Source: an uncultured Erysipelotrichaceae bacterium (GTDB taxonomy: Bacteria; Bacillota_I; Bacilli_A; RFN20; CAG-826). Taken from it: a DNA stretch of 6,395 nt. Below, in pieces: positions 1-5,480 of the stretch (position 1 is its first letter; each line of letters starts with the position of its first letter). The notes below the pieces were generated by a model, which had not been told where the DNA came from, did no database searches, and saw only the letters and a program-made list of their open reading frames with translations. Location of the stretch: contig CACYJD010000102.1 of the NCBI GenBank assembly GCA_902774655.1, positions 1-6,395 on the forward strand. Direction: 5' to 3'. A program made the translations under genes and the position numbers.

Positions 1-165
1 TGAATAAGCTAAATCTAAAACGACTGACGATCCTTGCGGTTTGTAACTTAAATCTACAGAATCTCCCTTTAATGAAATACAAAATCTGCAATAAGGTTTC
101 CCTTTTAAATCACCAATATATCTTGGATCGCTGTTTCCACATCTCGGACAAATAAATTGCTTCAT
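1..165 (-). CDS. comFA: ComFA-like DNA uptake helicase, N-terminal fragment (truncated by window edge)
   Basis: Only the first 55 residues are present; the frame is open to the window edge. They begin MKQFICPRCGN and carry a four-cysteine zinc-finger pattern (C6, C9, C26, C29) with the second pair in the form YCRFC. The CxRCGN / YCRxC arrangement, followed by a short stretch before the helicase core, is typical of ComFA, the DEAD-box-like ATPase that helps pull single-stranded DNA across the membrane during natural transformation. No helicase motif is visible because the gene runs out of the window, so the assignment rests on the zinc finger alone; another zinc-ribbon protein is possible. The ATG at 165 has no Shine-Dalgarno sequence. 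In-frame TTG codons lie upstream after a TAA stop and cannot be excluded as starts. It lies downstream of rpiB on the same strand but is separated by a hairpin and a candidate promoter. Confidence 0.6.
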   Translation of the reverse strand, partial: MKQFICPRCGNSDPRYIGDLKGKPYCRFCISLKGDSVDLSYKPQGSSVVLDLAYS

Positions 166-201
166 ACTTTTATATACCAATAAAAATGTAAAAACACGAC
201 A

Positions 202-231
202 AGTATACAAAGGTTATATCTAGGATATAAA
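202..231 (-). promoter_or_regulatory. Candidate promoter for the comFA-like gene
   Basis: Read on the minus strand, a TTTATA -35-like box (231-226) is followed after 18 nt by TATACT (207-202), one mismatch from TATAAT. A start about 7 nt downstream would give a leader of roughly 30 nt before the ATG at 165, without a ribosome binding site. The -35 overlaps the T-run of the rpiB terminator. In such AT-rich DNA chance matches are common, so this is a moderate call. Confidence 0.4.
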
Positions 232-249
232 AATATGGGACAAGCCCAT
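226..249 (-). terminator. Weak rho-independent terminator after rpiB
   Basis: On the minus strand a perfect 5-bp stem ATGGG / CCCAT (plus-strand positions 245-249 and 235-239) closes a 5-nt loop and is followed directly by ATTTTTATA. It starts 27 bases after the rpiB stop codon and would end the prfA-prmC-tsaC-rpiB transcript. The stem is short, so termination may be partial, with some read-through into the comFA-like gene. Confidence 0.5.
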
Positions 250-276
250 TATTTTAATACATATTTTATTGAATTT

Positions 277-684
277 TTATAAAGATTCGATTTCGTCGAC
301 TCTTCTTTGGTGACGTCCACCTTCAAATTCGGTAGATAAGAAAATCTCGATTCTACGAATTACATCTTCTTTTTCCATGAATTTAGCACCAAAAGCAATG
401 CAGTTGGCATTGTTGTGTTGTCTCATGAGCCTACTGACATCATCATTGTAGCCCATACCACATCTAACGCCTGGAACTTTGTTAGCAGATATCATAATTC
501 CTTCACCAGAGGTGCAAATAACTATACCGTATTCGACATCTTTTGAGGCAACAAGTTTAGCAACAGCGTGTCCAAAAATTGGGTAATCGCAAGATTCTAA
601 AGAATTAGTGTTTTCTTTTAAATATTTAACAACTTCTTCTTTTAGTAAAAATCCGCCGTGATCTGAACCAATTGCTAATTTCAT
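277..684 (-). CDS. rpiB: Ribose-5-phosphate isomerase B
   Basis: A 135-residue cytosolic sugar isomerase of the RpiB/LacAB family, interconverting ribose 5-phosphate and ribulose 5-phosphate in the pentose phosphate pathway. Family landmarks are present: GSDHGG at residues 6-11 (D8, H9 at the substrate site), catalytic cysteine C57 in CTSGEG, SANKVPG at 66-72, catalytic-acid histidine H90 in RQHNNAN, and the phosphate-binding arginines R124 and R128 in GGRHQRR. The start is well supported: its ATG overlaps the TAA of tsaC by one base (TAATG) and a GGAGG Shine-Dalgarno lies 7 nt upstream (696-692). It is the last gene of the leftward operon. Odd point: the region between the SDH motif and the catalytic cysteine is about eight residues shorter than in E. 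coli RpiB; the missing part falls around residues 24-28, where strand beta-2 and its DxGT segment are expected. Whether activity is kept is unknown. Confidence 0.9.
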   Translation of the reverse strand: MKLAIGSDHGGFLLKEEVVKYLKENTNSLESCDYPIFGHAVAKLVASKDVEYGIVICTSGEGIMISANKVPGVRCGMGYNDDVSRLMRQHNNANCIAFGAKFMEKEDVIRRIEIFLSTEFEGGRHQRRVDEIESL

Positions 685-1286
685 TATTTTGCCTCCAGTA
701 CTTTATCTATATCTAATTTAGATATCAAACCTTCTCTAATAATTATAACTTTGTCAGTCAATAAGACAATAGTTGATGGGGTGTTTGATTCACTCTTACC
801 TTTAACAATTAAATCAACCTCATTTTCAAAGATTGAGGCCACTTCTTGGTGGTTTATCGCTGGTTTTTCACCAGATTTATTCGCGGATGGAACAAGCAAT
901 GGTTTACCAACTTTATTAATCATTTCTTTAACAAATAAATCATCAGAAATTCTTATTCCGACATTACCTTCTTGAGAAACAACCCAACTAGGTAGTCCTT
1001 CTTTTGCTTTCAAGATGATTGTAAATTGTCCCGGCATAAAGGCATCGATTAGTTTTTTTGCGCGTTCATCCACTAATGCATACTTTTCAATGTCTTCTTT
1101 TTTTCCACACATTAAAGTAAATGGCTTCTCAGGTGGTCTTCTTTTTACTTTAATTAATCTATCGTAAGATTCTTTGTTGTCAAAAATGACTCCAAGGCCG
1201 AAAACTGTTTCTGTTGGAAACGCAATTAACCCTCCATTCTGAAGAGTTTTTACTAATTCATCACTAACAACTTTTTCTACTAACAT
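684..1286 (-). CDS. tsaC: L-threonylcarbamoyladenylate synthase (Sua5/YrdC/YwlC family)
   Basis: A 200-residue single-domain YrdC protein. It makes threonylcarbamoyl-AMP from threonine, bicarbonate and ATP, the first step of t6A37 modification of ANN-reading tRNAs, in the cytosol. Visible motifs are PTETVFGLG (24-32), the basic KVKRRP stretch (46-51), FTIIL (88-92), GIRISD (110-115), SANKSG (134-139), PSTIV (170-174) and REG (184-186). The length fits the short TsaC type without the extra C-terminal Sua5 domain found in longer homologues. The ATG at 1286 follows the prmC TAG by two bases and has no clear Shine-Dalgarno, so it is probably translated by coupling from prmC. It overlaps rpiB by one base. 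In B. subtilis the equivalent gene ywlC also lies near prfA, prmC and ywlF (rpiB), which supports the assignment. Confidence 0.93.
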   Translation of the reverse strand: MLVEKVVSDELVKTLQNGGLIAFPTETVFGLGVIFDNKESYDRLIKVKRRPPEKPFTLMCGKKEDIEKYALVDERAKKLIDAFMPGQFTIILKAKEGLPSWVVSQEGNVGIRISDDLFVKEMINKVGKPLLVPSANKSGEKPAINHQEVASIFENEVDLIVKGKSESNTPSTIVLLTDKVIIIREGLISKLDIDKVLEAK

Positions 1287-1288
1287 AA

Positions 1289-2140
1289 CTACTTATTAAA
1301 TAATAAAGAAAATATTCTAAAATGACCATTCATATCCTTCTTAAATTCAGATTTAGCTTCAGGATATTTTTCATTCACCAATGTTTCCAAAATTGGCTTA
1401 ACCTCATCACTAATCTCAAACACTAATAAAAGTGGACTATTACCAAAAAGAAGGGACTTCCTAATGATTTTTTCATAAATTGAAGCATTTTCATCAGTAA
1501 ATAAAGCTAGGTGTGGTTCATATTTAAAAGTGGATTCATCGACGTTATTTTTGCTAATTATATAAGGTGGATTAGAGACGATTACATCACATGTTTTTTG
1601 GTCTTGCAAAACTGGGTCTAGTGTCTCACCCAAATAATACGTAGTATTATCAAGACCCATTTTTGCGCCATTTTTCTTTGCAACGTTTAAAGCGGATTCA
1701 CTAATATCAGAAAGAAAAACGGTTGATGTTTTAAATATACTAGCGAGGGTTAATCCAATGCATCCAGATCCAGTACAAATATCAGCGATTTCAAGGTTTG
1801 ATTTGTTTGGGAAAGTTTTTCTAATTAATTCGATTGCGAAACTAACAACTTCTTCTGTTTCCATACGAGGAATCAACACATTTTCATCTACATAAAAAGT
1901 GTTGCCAAGAAAAGAAGCTTCATGAGTTAGATATTGAACAGGATAACCTTTCAAATACTGTTCAAACAAAGAATCAAAAAGTCCCAAAGAGGCGACTTCC
2001 TGTTCTTTATTCACAAAAAAATCGCTCATGGAAGAGAGATGATTAACATAGCATAAAAGTATTCTTACATTAATCTCTTCTAAAGAACGATTCTTTAATT
2101 TGTTTAAACTATTTCTATAAACTTCATTAATTGTTGGCAT
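1289..2140 (-). CDS. prmC: Peptide chain release factor N5-glutamine methyltransferase
   Basis: A SAM-dependent methyltransferase that methylates the glutamine of the GGQ motif in release factors, raising their peptide-release efficiency. With the start chosen here (ATG at 2140, protein MPTINEVYRNSL..., 283 residues) the length matches the family. An N-terminal helical release-factor-binding region leads to IPRMETE (90-96), the SAM-binding motif DICTGSGCIG (120-129) and the catalytic NPPY (190-193), which holds the target glutamine. A longer open frame begins at 2173, but the internal start is preferred: GGTGA lies 5 nt before it and the 11 extra residues (MIKNKKCLVNL) do not resemble the family. 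The gene overlaps the end of prfA by 14 bp, so enzyme and substrate are translationally linked. It ends with TAG, itself an RF1-read codon. Confidence 0.94.
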   Translation of the reverse strand: MPTINEVYRNSLNKLKNRSLEEINVRILLCYVNHLSSMSDFFVNKEQEVASLGLFDSLFEQYLKGYPVQYLTHEASFLGNTFYVDENVLIPRMETEEVVSFAIELIRKTFPNKSNLEIADICTGSGCIGLTLASIFKTSTVFLSDISESALNVAKKNGAKMGLDNTTYYLGETLDPVLQDQKTCDVIVSNPPYIISKNNVDESTFKYEPHLALFTDENASIYEKIIRKSLLFGNSPLLLVFEISDEVKPILETLVNEKYPEAKSEFKKDMNGHFRIFSLLFNK

Positions 2141-3215
2141 TAGATTCACCAAGCATTTTTTGTTCTTGATCAAAGTGATTTAGAGCGTCAAGAATTTCAT
2201 CAAGTTCGCCTTCCATAACTCTATCAAGTTTTTGAACTGTAAAGTTAATTCTATGGTCTGTAACTCTATTTTGAGGGTAATTATATGTTCTAATCTTCTC
2301 GGATCTTTCGCCAGTACCTACTTTAAGTTTTCTTTCATTACCAAATTTCTCTTCTTGTTCTTCTTGGAACTTTTGATAAACCTTTGCTCTTAACATTTGC
2401 ATACAGATTTCTCTATTTTGAATCTGAGATTTTTCAGTTTGGCAGCTTACGACAATTCCAGTAGGAACGTGAGTCATACGAACAGCGGATTCTGTTTTAT
2501 TAACGTTTTGTCCACCGGCACCTTGAGATCTATATGTATCAACTTGAATATCTTCTGGTCTAATATCCACTTCAATATCTTCCATTTCAGGCATAACTAA
2601 AACGGTAGCAGTGCTAGTGTGAATTCTTCCACTTGCTTCAGTCTTTGGAACACGTTGCACGCGGTGTGCACCACTTTCAAATTTTAATCTAGAGTAGACT
2701 CTTTCACCTTTAATCATAATAGAAACAAAGGCGTAGCCTCCTGCTTCAGATACGTTTTCATCTAAAAGTTGGATTTTCCAACCTTGATGTTCGGCGTATT
2801 TCATATACATTCTTAATAAATCGCCTGCAAAAATATTGCCTTCATCACCACCAGCAGCACCTCTGATTTCGAGAATAATATTCTTATCATCGTTTGGATC
2901 TTTAGGTAATAAAAGAATCTTTACATCCTCAATAAGTTGATCAATTTCAGAAGAAATACGTTTTTGTTCTTCTTTGCCAAACATTGAAATTTCAGCATCG
3001 GAATCACTAGACATTACTTCGGCATCTTTATAATCACTATCGAGTTTTAAATATTTTTGATAAGCCTCTACGACAGGTTCAAGATTTGCTCTTTCCTTAT
3101 TTAAATCACGAAACTTCTTGATGTCTCTCATGATGTTCTCATCCATGAGTTCTTTATTGATTTCATCAAGACGATTCGCTGATATTTCTAATCTTTTTAA
3201 TAAACTTTGTTCCAT
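2127..3215 (-). CDS. prfA: Peptide chain release factor 1 (RF1)
   Basis: A class I release factor of 362 residues that recognises UAA and UAG in the ribosomal A site and triggers hydrolysis of peptidyl-tRNA. The codon-recognition tripeptide is of the RF1 PxT type (PKT, residues 190-192, inside QRVPKTEASGRIHTS), not the SPF of RF2. The peptidyl-transferase-centre motif GGQ is at 234-236 in RSQGAGGQNVNKTESA. Conserved PKDPNDDKN (104-112) and RGAAGGDEGN (118-127) mark the N-terminal part of the core. The N-terminus aligns from the first methionine with known RF1 proteins (LLKRLE...RLDEINKEL), so the start at 3215 is sound. No Shine-Dalgarno precedes it and the predicted transcript start is only about 5-6 nt upstream. 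It is the first gene of the leftward operon and its GGQ is the substrate of PrmC encoded next. Confidence 0.97.
   Translation of the reverse strand: MEQSLLKRLEISANRLDEINKELMDENIMRDIKKFRDLNKERANLEPVVEAYQKYLKLDSDYKDAEVMSSDSDAEISMFGKEEQKRISSEIDQLIEDVKILLLPKDPNDDKNIILEIRGAAGGDEGNIFAGDLLRMYMKYAEHQGWKIQLLDENVSEAGGYAFVSIMIKGERVYSRLKFESGAHRVQRVPKTEASGRIHTSTATVLVMPEMEDIEVDIRPEDIQVDTYRSQGAGGQNVNKTESAVRMTHVPTGIVVSCQTEKSQIQNREICMQMLRAKVYQKFQEEQEEKFGNERKLKVGTGERSEKIRTYNYPQNRVTDHRINFTVQKLDRVMEGELDEILDALNHFDQEQKMLGESNANN
2146..2150 (-). promoter_or_regulatory. Ribosome binding site deciding the prmC start
   Basis: On the minus strand GGTGA, complementary to part of the 16S anti-Shine-Dalgarno region, ends 5 nt before the ATG at 2140. 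It lies inside the last codons of prfA and supports the start at 2140 over the longer frame from 2173. Confidence 0.6.
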
Positions 3216-3226
3216 AAGCGTTTCGC

Positions 3227-3255
3227 ATTATACCATACTTAACCAATTATCTAAA
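3227..3255 (-). promoter_or_regulatory. Promoter of the prfA-prmC-tsaC-rpiB operon
   Basis: On the minus strand there is a perfect TATAAT (3232-3227) preceded by TG one base upstream (extended -10, TGGTATAAT). A TTTAGA -35-like box (3255-3250) is spaced by 17 nt. Transcription would start near 3220-3221, only 5-6 nt before the prfA ATG. Between -10 and ATG lies a tiny inverted repeat, GCGAAACGC. Confidence 0.7.
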
Positions 3256-3309
3256 GAATAAACACGAGAAAAATAATGTCTTAATTTCGCTCTTTTATTC
3301 TTTAAATAA
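3247..3309. repeat. Inverted repeat spanning the two divergent -35 regions
   Basis: Arms at 3247-3262 and 3294-3309 are complementary at 15 of 16 positions, with an uninterrupted 11-bp core (TAAAGAATAAA at 3252-3262, TTTATTCTTTA at 3294-3304) and a 31-bp spacer. The dyad centre is 3278. Each arm contains the -35 region of the promoter that points away from the centre, and the two TATAAT boxes are also exact mirror images about it. It may be a duplicated operator or simply a promoter element shared by two divergent promoters. Confidence 0.65.
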
Positions 3310-3329
3310 AGTATAGAAAAAGTTATAAT
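3301..3329 (+). promoter_or_regulatory. Promoter of the dnaX-ebfC-recR-tmk operon
   Basis: TATAAT at 3324-3329 is preceded after 17 nt by TTTAAA at 3301-3306. The expected transcription start is near 3335-3337, about 10-12 nt before the dnaX ATG at 3347. The only ribosome-binding-like sequence, AAGG at 3335-3338, would lie at the very 5' end of the mRNA. Confidence 0.65.
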
Positions 3330-3346
3330 TGCTTAAGGTTATTTTT

Positions 3347-4096
3347 ATGGCATATAAAGCACTTTACAGAACATACCGTCCTCAAACTTTTGAAGAAGTT
3401 GCGGGTCAAAGACATATCGTTAGAACTCTTAAGAATGCATTAGAGAAAAATAAAATAGCGCATGCTTATCTTTTCTGTGGCCCTAGAGGAACAGGAAAAA
3501 CAACAATGGCTAAGTTATTTGCTAAAGCACTTAACTGTGAAGAAGGTATTGGTCATCAATGTAATAATTGTGAAAACTGTAAAGAAATTATCGCTGGAAC
3601 ACACCCAGACGTTATAGAAATCGACGCTGCTTCCAATAACGGTGTTGAACAAGTTAGAGATTTAATTGATAAAGTTAACTATCTCCCTATTAAGGGAAAG
3701 TATAAAGTTTACATCATCGATGAAGTTCATATGATGACCACTAATGCTTTTAATGCATTACTTAAAACATTAGAAGAACCACCAGCACATGTAATCTTTA
3801 TTTTAGCAACTACCGAACCGCACAATATTCTTCCAACCATCATATCTAGATGCCAAAGATATGATTTCGAAAAGGTTGCAGATTCAGATATCAAAGAAAG
3901 AATGCTTGAAATTATGAATCAAGAAAATATTTCTTACGAAGATTCTGCGGTTGATAGAATTATTTCTCTTGCAGATGGTGGTGTTCGTGATGCCTTATCC
4001 ATTCTAGATCAAGCTTTAGCGTATTCTGGTGACTCTTTATATGAAGAGGACATCATTAATATGTTTGGATTAACTTCCACTACTGAAAAAGTTTAA
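3347..4096 (+). CDS. dnaX: DNA polymerase III gamma/tau subunit, N-terminal ATPase part (gene interrupted)
   Basis: A 249-residue product covering domains I and II of DnaX, the AAA+ motor of the clamp loader that places the sliding clamp on primed DNA at the replication fork. Visible are the N-terminal YRTYRPQTFEEVAGQ, Walker A GPRGTGKT (45-52), the zinc module C64, C72, C75, C78, Walker B with DEVH (125-128), the sensor-1 region ending in the SRC motif (167-169), and sensor 2 GGVRDA (211-216). The start at 3347 (MAYKALYRTYRP) fits the family; an in-frame TTG at 3329 overlaps the -10 box and is rejected. The frame stops at TAA 4094-4096, inside a 37-bp tandem duplication, before the oligomerisation domain. 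Alone this fragment should not form a clamp loader. Removing one repeat unit gives a 597-residue protein, close to the 563 of B. subtilis DnaX. Confidence 0.93.
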   Translation: MAYKALYRTYRPQTFEEVAGQRHIVRTLKNALEKNKIAHAYLFCGPRGTGKTTMAKLFAKALNCEEGIGHQCNNCENCKEIIAGTHPDVIEIDAASNNGVEQVRDLIDKVNYLPIKGKYKVYIIDEVHMMTTNAFNALLKTLEEPPAHVIFILATTEPHNILPTIISRCQRYDFEKVADSDIKERMLEIMNQENISYEDSAVDRIISLADGGVRDALSILDQALAYSGDSLYEEDIINMFGLTSTTEKV

Positions 4097-4130
4097 TATG
4101 TTTGGATTAACTTCCACTACTGAAAAAGTT
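4056..4130 (+). repeat. Perfect 37-bp tandem duplication interrupting dnaX
   Basis: Bases 4056-4093 are identical to 4093-4130 (period 37). Both copies encode MFGLTSTTEKV. Because 37 is not a multiple of three, the first copy runs into TAA (4094-4096) and the second copy continues in the original downstream frame from ATG 4098. The identity is 100 percent, indicating a very recent event or an assembly artefact. Confidence 0.97.
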
Positions 4131-5177
4131 CAGTTTATTAAAGATATTCGTGATGGTGACATTACAATGGCTCTTGATAAACTAAAATCTTTCTCTGAAG
4201 GTGGAGTAGATTTAAAAAGATTAAACAATGATTTATTAGAAATCTTAAAAGATATTCTTATTTATAAGAAAACTAGAGAGCAAATGGAACTAACCGTTCT
4301 TGATGAGCAAAATGCTATAGAATTAGCAGATTCCATGGACATTAGAACCATTAATCAATTGATTACCGGTTTCTTAAAGGCTCAAACCGATTTCAAGACA
4401 GTATCTAATATCTACACAATGTTCGAAATTAATATCTTGAAATTGTGTACGCTTGGGGACGTAGTTGAAGCTAATCCTTCTCCAAGGCCAGCACCTAGAC
4501 CAGTTGTCAAGCCTGAGCCAAAACCAATTGAAAATCACGAAAAACCAATAGGAACTCAAGTATTTGAGACTAAAGTACCAGAAAAAGAAGAAGTTAAGCC
4601 AATTGTCGAAGAGGTTAAACCTGTTGTTGAGGCAAAACCTATTGAAGAGGTTAAACCTGAGCCAATTCCTGAGCCAAAAAAGGAAGAAAACAAAATTATG
4701 GAAGCTCCAGATTGGTTGTTTGATGACTCAACTGAAAAGAAAGAACTTAGTTCCGATGGCGATATCTACGAATTAAACGATGACTTAATTGTTAACCTTA
4801 TGGTTTGCGGCGATAAAGATGCCCGTAAAAACTTAGTTAACAAATGGGGAACATTATCTCAATTTGTAGGTCATCCTACTCTTGGTGATATTGTTGCTTT
4901 AGCAAAAGATGGTAGACCATTTTTAGTTACTAAAAACGTTGTAGTTCTTGAATATGATTTAGGAACTATGGCAAAAAAGTTAAATATCAAATCTAATCAG
5001 GACAAGATTTCGAGTTTAGTACGTAAAATAATGGATGTAGAAGACGTCTTTGTTTATGCAATTAGTAGATCTGATGGTGTTAGACTCATTAGAACATTCC
5101 AAAATTTAAGACAAATTTCAAAACTTCCTAGACCAAGTGAAGTAAAAATAGATATTGAGGAGATTAAAAAGTTATGA
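4098..5177 (+). CDS. dnaX: DNA polymerase III gamma/tau subunit, C-terminal part (gene interrupted)
   Basis: A 359-residue open frame continuing dnaX. Residues 1-122 correspond to the helical domain III that assembles the clamp-loader pentamer. Residues 124-200 form a Pro/Glu/Lys/Val-rich linker with repeated EEVKP motifs. Residues from about 220 to the end form a tau-type C-terminal domain that in the family contacts the replicative polymerase and helicase. The frame opens with the second copy of the duplicated MFGLTSTTEKV; its ATG is one base after the TAA of the first part (TAA-T-ATG), an arrangement suited to termination-reinitiation, though there is no good Shine-Dalgarno. It ends in TGA, overlapping the ATG of ebfC by four bases (ATGA). 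An A AAA AAG heptamer lies at its residues 194-195. If the duplication is an error, this is simply the second 60 percent of one normal gene. Confidence 0.9.
   Translation: MFGLTSTTEKVQFIKDIRDGDITMALDKLKSFSEGGVDLKRLNNDLLEILKDILIYKKTREQMELTVLDEQNAIELADSMDIRTINQLITGFLKAQTDFKTVSNIYTMFEINILKLCTLGDVVEANPSPRPAPRPVVKPEPKPIENHEKPIGTQVFETKVPEKEEVKPIVEEVKPVVEAKPIEEVKPEPIPEPKKEENKIMEAPDWLFDDSTEKKELSSDGDIYELNDDLIVNLMVCGDKDARKNLVNKWGTLSQFVGHPTLGDIVALAKDGRPFLVTKNVVVLEYDLGTMAKKLNIKSNQDKISSLVRKIMDVEDVFVYAISRSDGVRLIRTFQNLRQISKLPRPSEVKIDIEEIKKL
4587..4659 (+). repeat. Degenerate in-frame repeats in the DnaX linker
   Basis: The 16-base sequence GAAGAGGTTAAACCTG occurs at 4608-4623 and again at 4644-4659, 36 bases (12 codons) apart, with a diverged form at 4587-4600. 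All encode EEVKP. They build the extended charged linker between domain III and the C-terminal domain and may vary in copy number between strains. Confidence 0.7.
4676..4682 (+). promoter_or_regulatory. Candidate -1 ribosomal frameshift site in dnaX
   Basis: The heptamer A AAA AAG is in the same phase as the E. coli dnaX slippery site (zero-frame codons CCA AAA AAG). A -1 slip would add GRKQNYGSSRLVV and stop at TGA 4721-4723, giving a product without the tau C-terminal domain, about 446 residues in the repaired gene. No strong stimulator is visible: only a 4-bp hairpin TGGA/TCCA at 4699-4709 and no Shine-Dalgarno about 10 nt upstream. The same heptamer recurs in phase at 4973-4979, so chance is possible. 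Confidence 0.4.
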
Positions 5178-5476
5178 ACCAAATGCAAGCAATGATTCAA
5201 CAAGCTCAAAGAATGCAAAGAGAACTCAAAAAAGCCCAAGAAGCTTTGGCAGAAAAAGAGTTCACAATTTCTAAAAATGGTATGGTTACCGTTGTCGTTC
5301 TTGGCAGCAAAGTTGTTAAGTCAATCGATGTAGATAAAGATGCTTTCGATGCTGAAAATAAAGAAATGGTTGAAGAAGCTATTGCTTTAGCAATCAATGA
5401 AGCAAATGAAAAGATTGATGCTGAAAAAGCAGAAATCGAAGAAAAGATTACCGGACGTGCCGGAGGTTTATTTTAA
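5174..5476 (+). CDS. ebfC: YbaB/EbfC family nucleoid-associated protein
   Basis: A 100-residue protein of the YbaB/EbfC family (YaaK in B. subtilis), small dimeric DNA-binding proteins associated with the nucleoid. It shows the usual layout: an N-terminal amphipathic helix rich in M, Q, K and E (MNQMQAMIQQAQRMQRELKKAQEAL), a central strand region (FTISKNGMVTVVVLGSKVVKSIDVD, about residues 30-54), a C-terminal helix, and the conserved glycine-rich end GRAGGLF. The ATG overlaps the dnaX TGA (ATGA), and GAGGAG at 5157-5162 lies 11 nt upstream. The position between dnaX and recR is one of the most conserved neighbourhoods for this family in Bacteria, which has led to suggestions of a role with RecR in recombination or replication; the exact role is not settled. 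Confidence 0.93.
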   Translation: MNQMQAMIQQAQRMQRELKKAQEALAEKEFTISKNGMVTVVVLGSKVVKSIDVDKDAFDAENKEMVEEAIALAINEANEKIDAEKAEIEEKITGRAGGLF

Positions 5477-5480
5477 TTAA

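Noticed and set aside
190..192. RF1 codon-recognition motif PKT (protein residues 190-192 of PrfA) instead of PAT/PVT as a sign of altered stop recognition
   Set aside because: The middle position of PxT varies naturally (for example PET in B. subtilis), and both TAA and TAG are used as stops in this window.
751..975. Open frames opposite tsaC, prfA, dnaX and ebfC (for example 751-975 plus, 2397-2600 plus, 4374-4559 minus, 5206-5397 minus)
   Set aside because: All lie antisense or out of frame within well-identified genes and have no recognisable protein features.
2138..2173. Longer prmC starting at 2173 (11 extra residues)
   Set aside because: The extra residues do not resemble the PrmC N-terminus, and a GGTGA site lies 5 nt before the ATG at 2140.
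3216..3226. GCGAAACGC micro inverted repeat before prfA as a regulator site
   Set aside because: The stem is only 3 bp with a 3-nt loop, too small to support a claim.
3329..3346. Upstream TTG start for dnaX at 3329
   Set aside because: It overlaps the -10 box, so it would not be in the transcript; the family N-terminus fits the ATG at 3347.
4091..4100. Programmed +1 frameshift at GTT TAA T joining the two dnaX frames
   Set aside because: It does not match known +1 sites such as CTT TGA C, and the exact 37-bp duplication explains the shift more simply.
4973..4979. Second in-phase A AAA AAG in dnaX
   Set aside because: It lies inside the folded C-terminal domain with no structural boundary nearby; probably just a Lys-Lys codon pair. 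Kept as a caution for the site at 4676.
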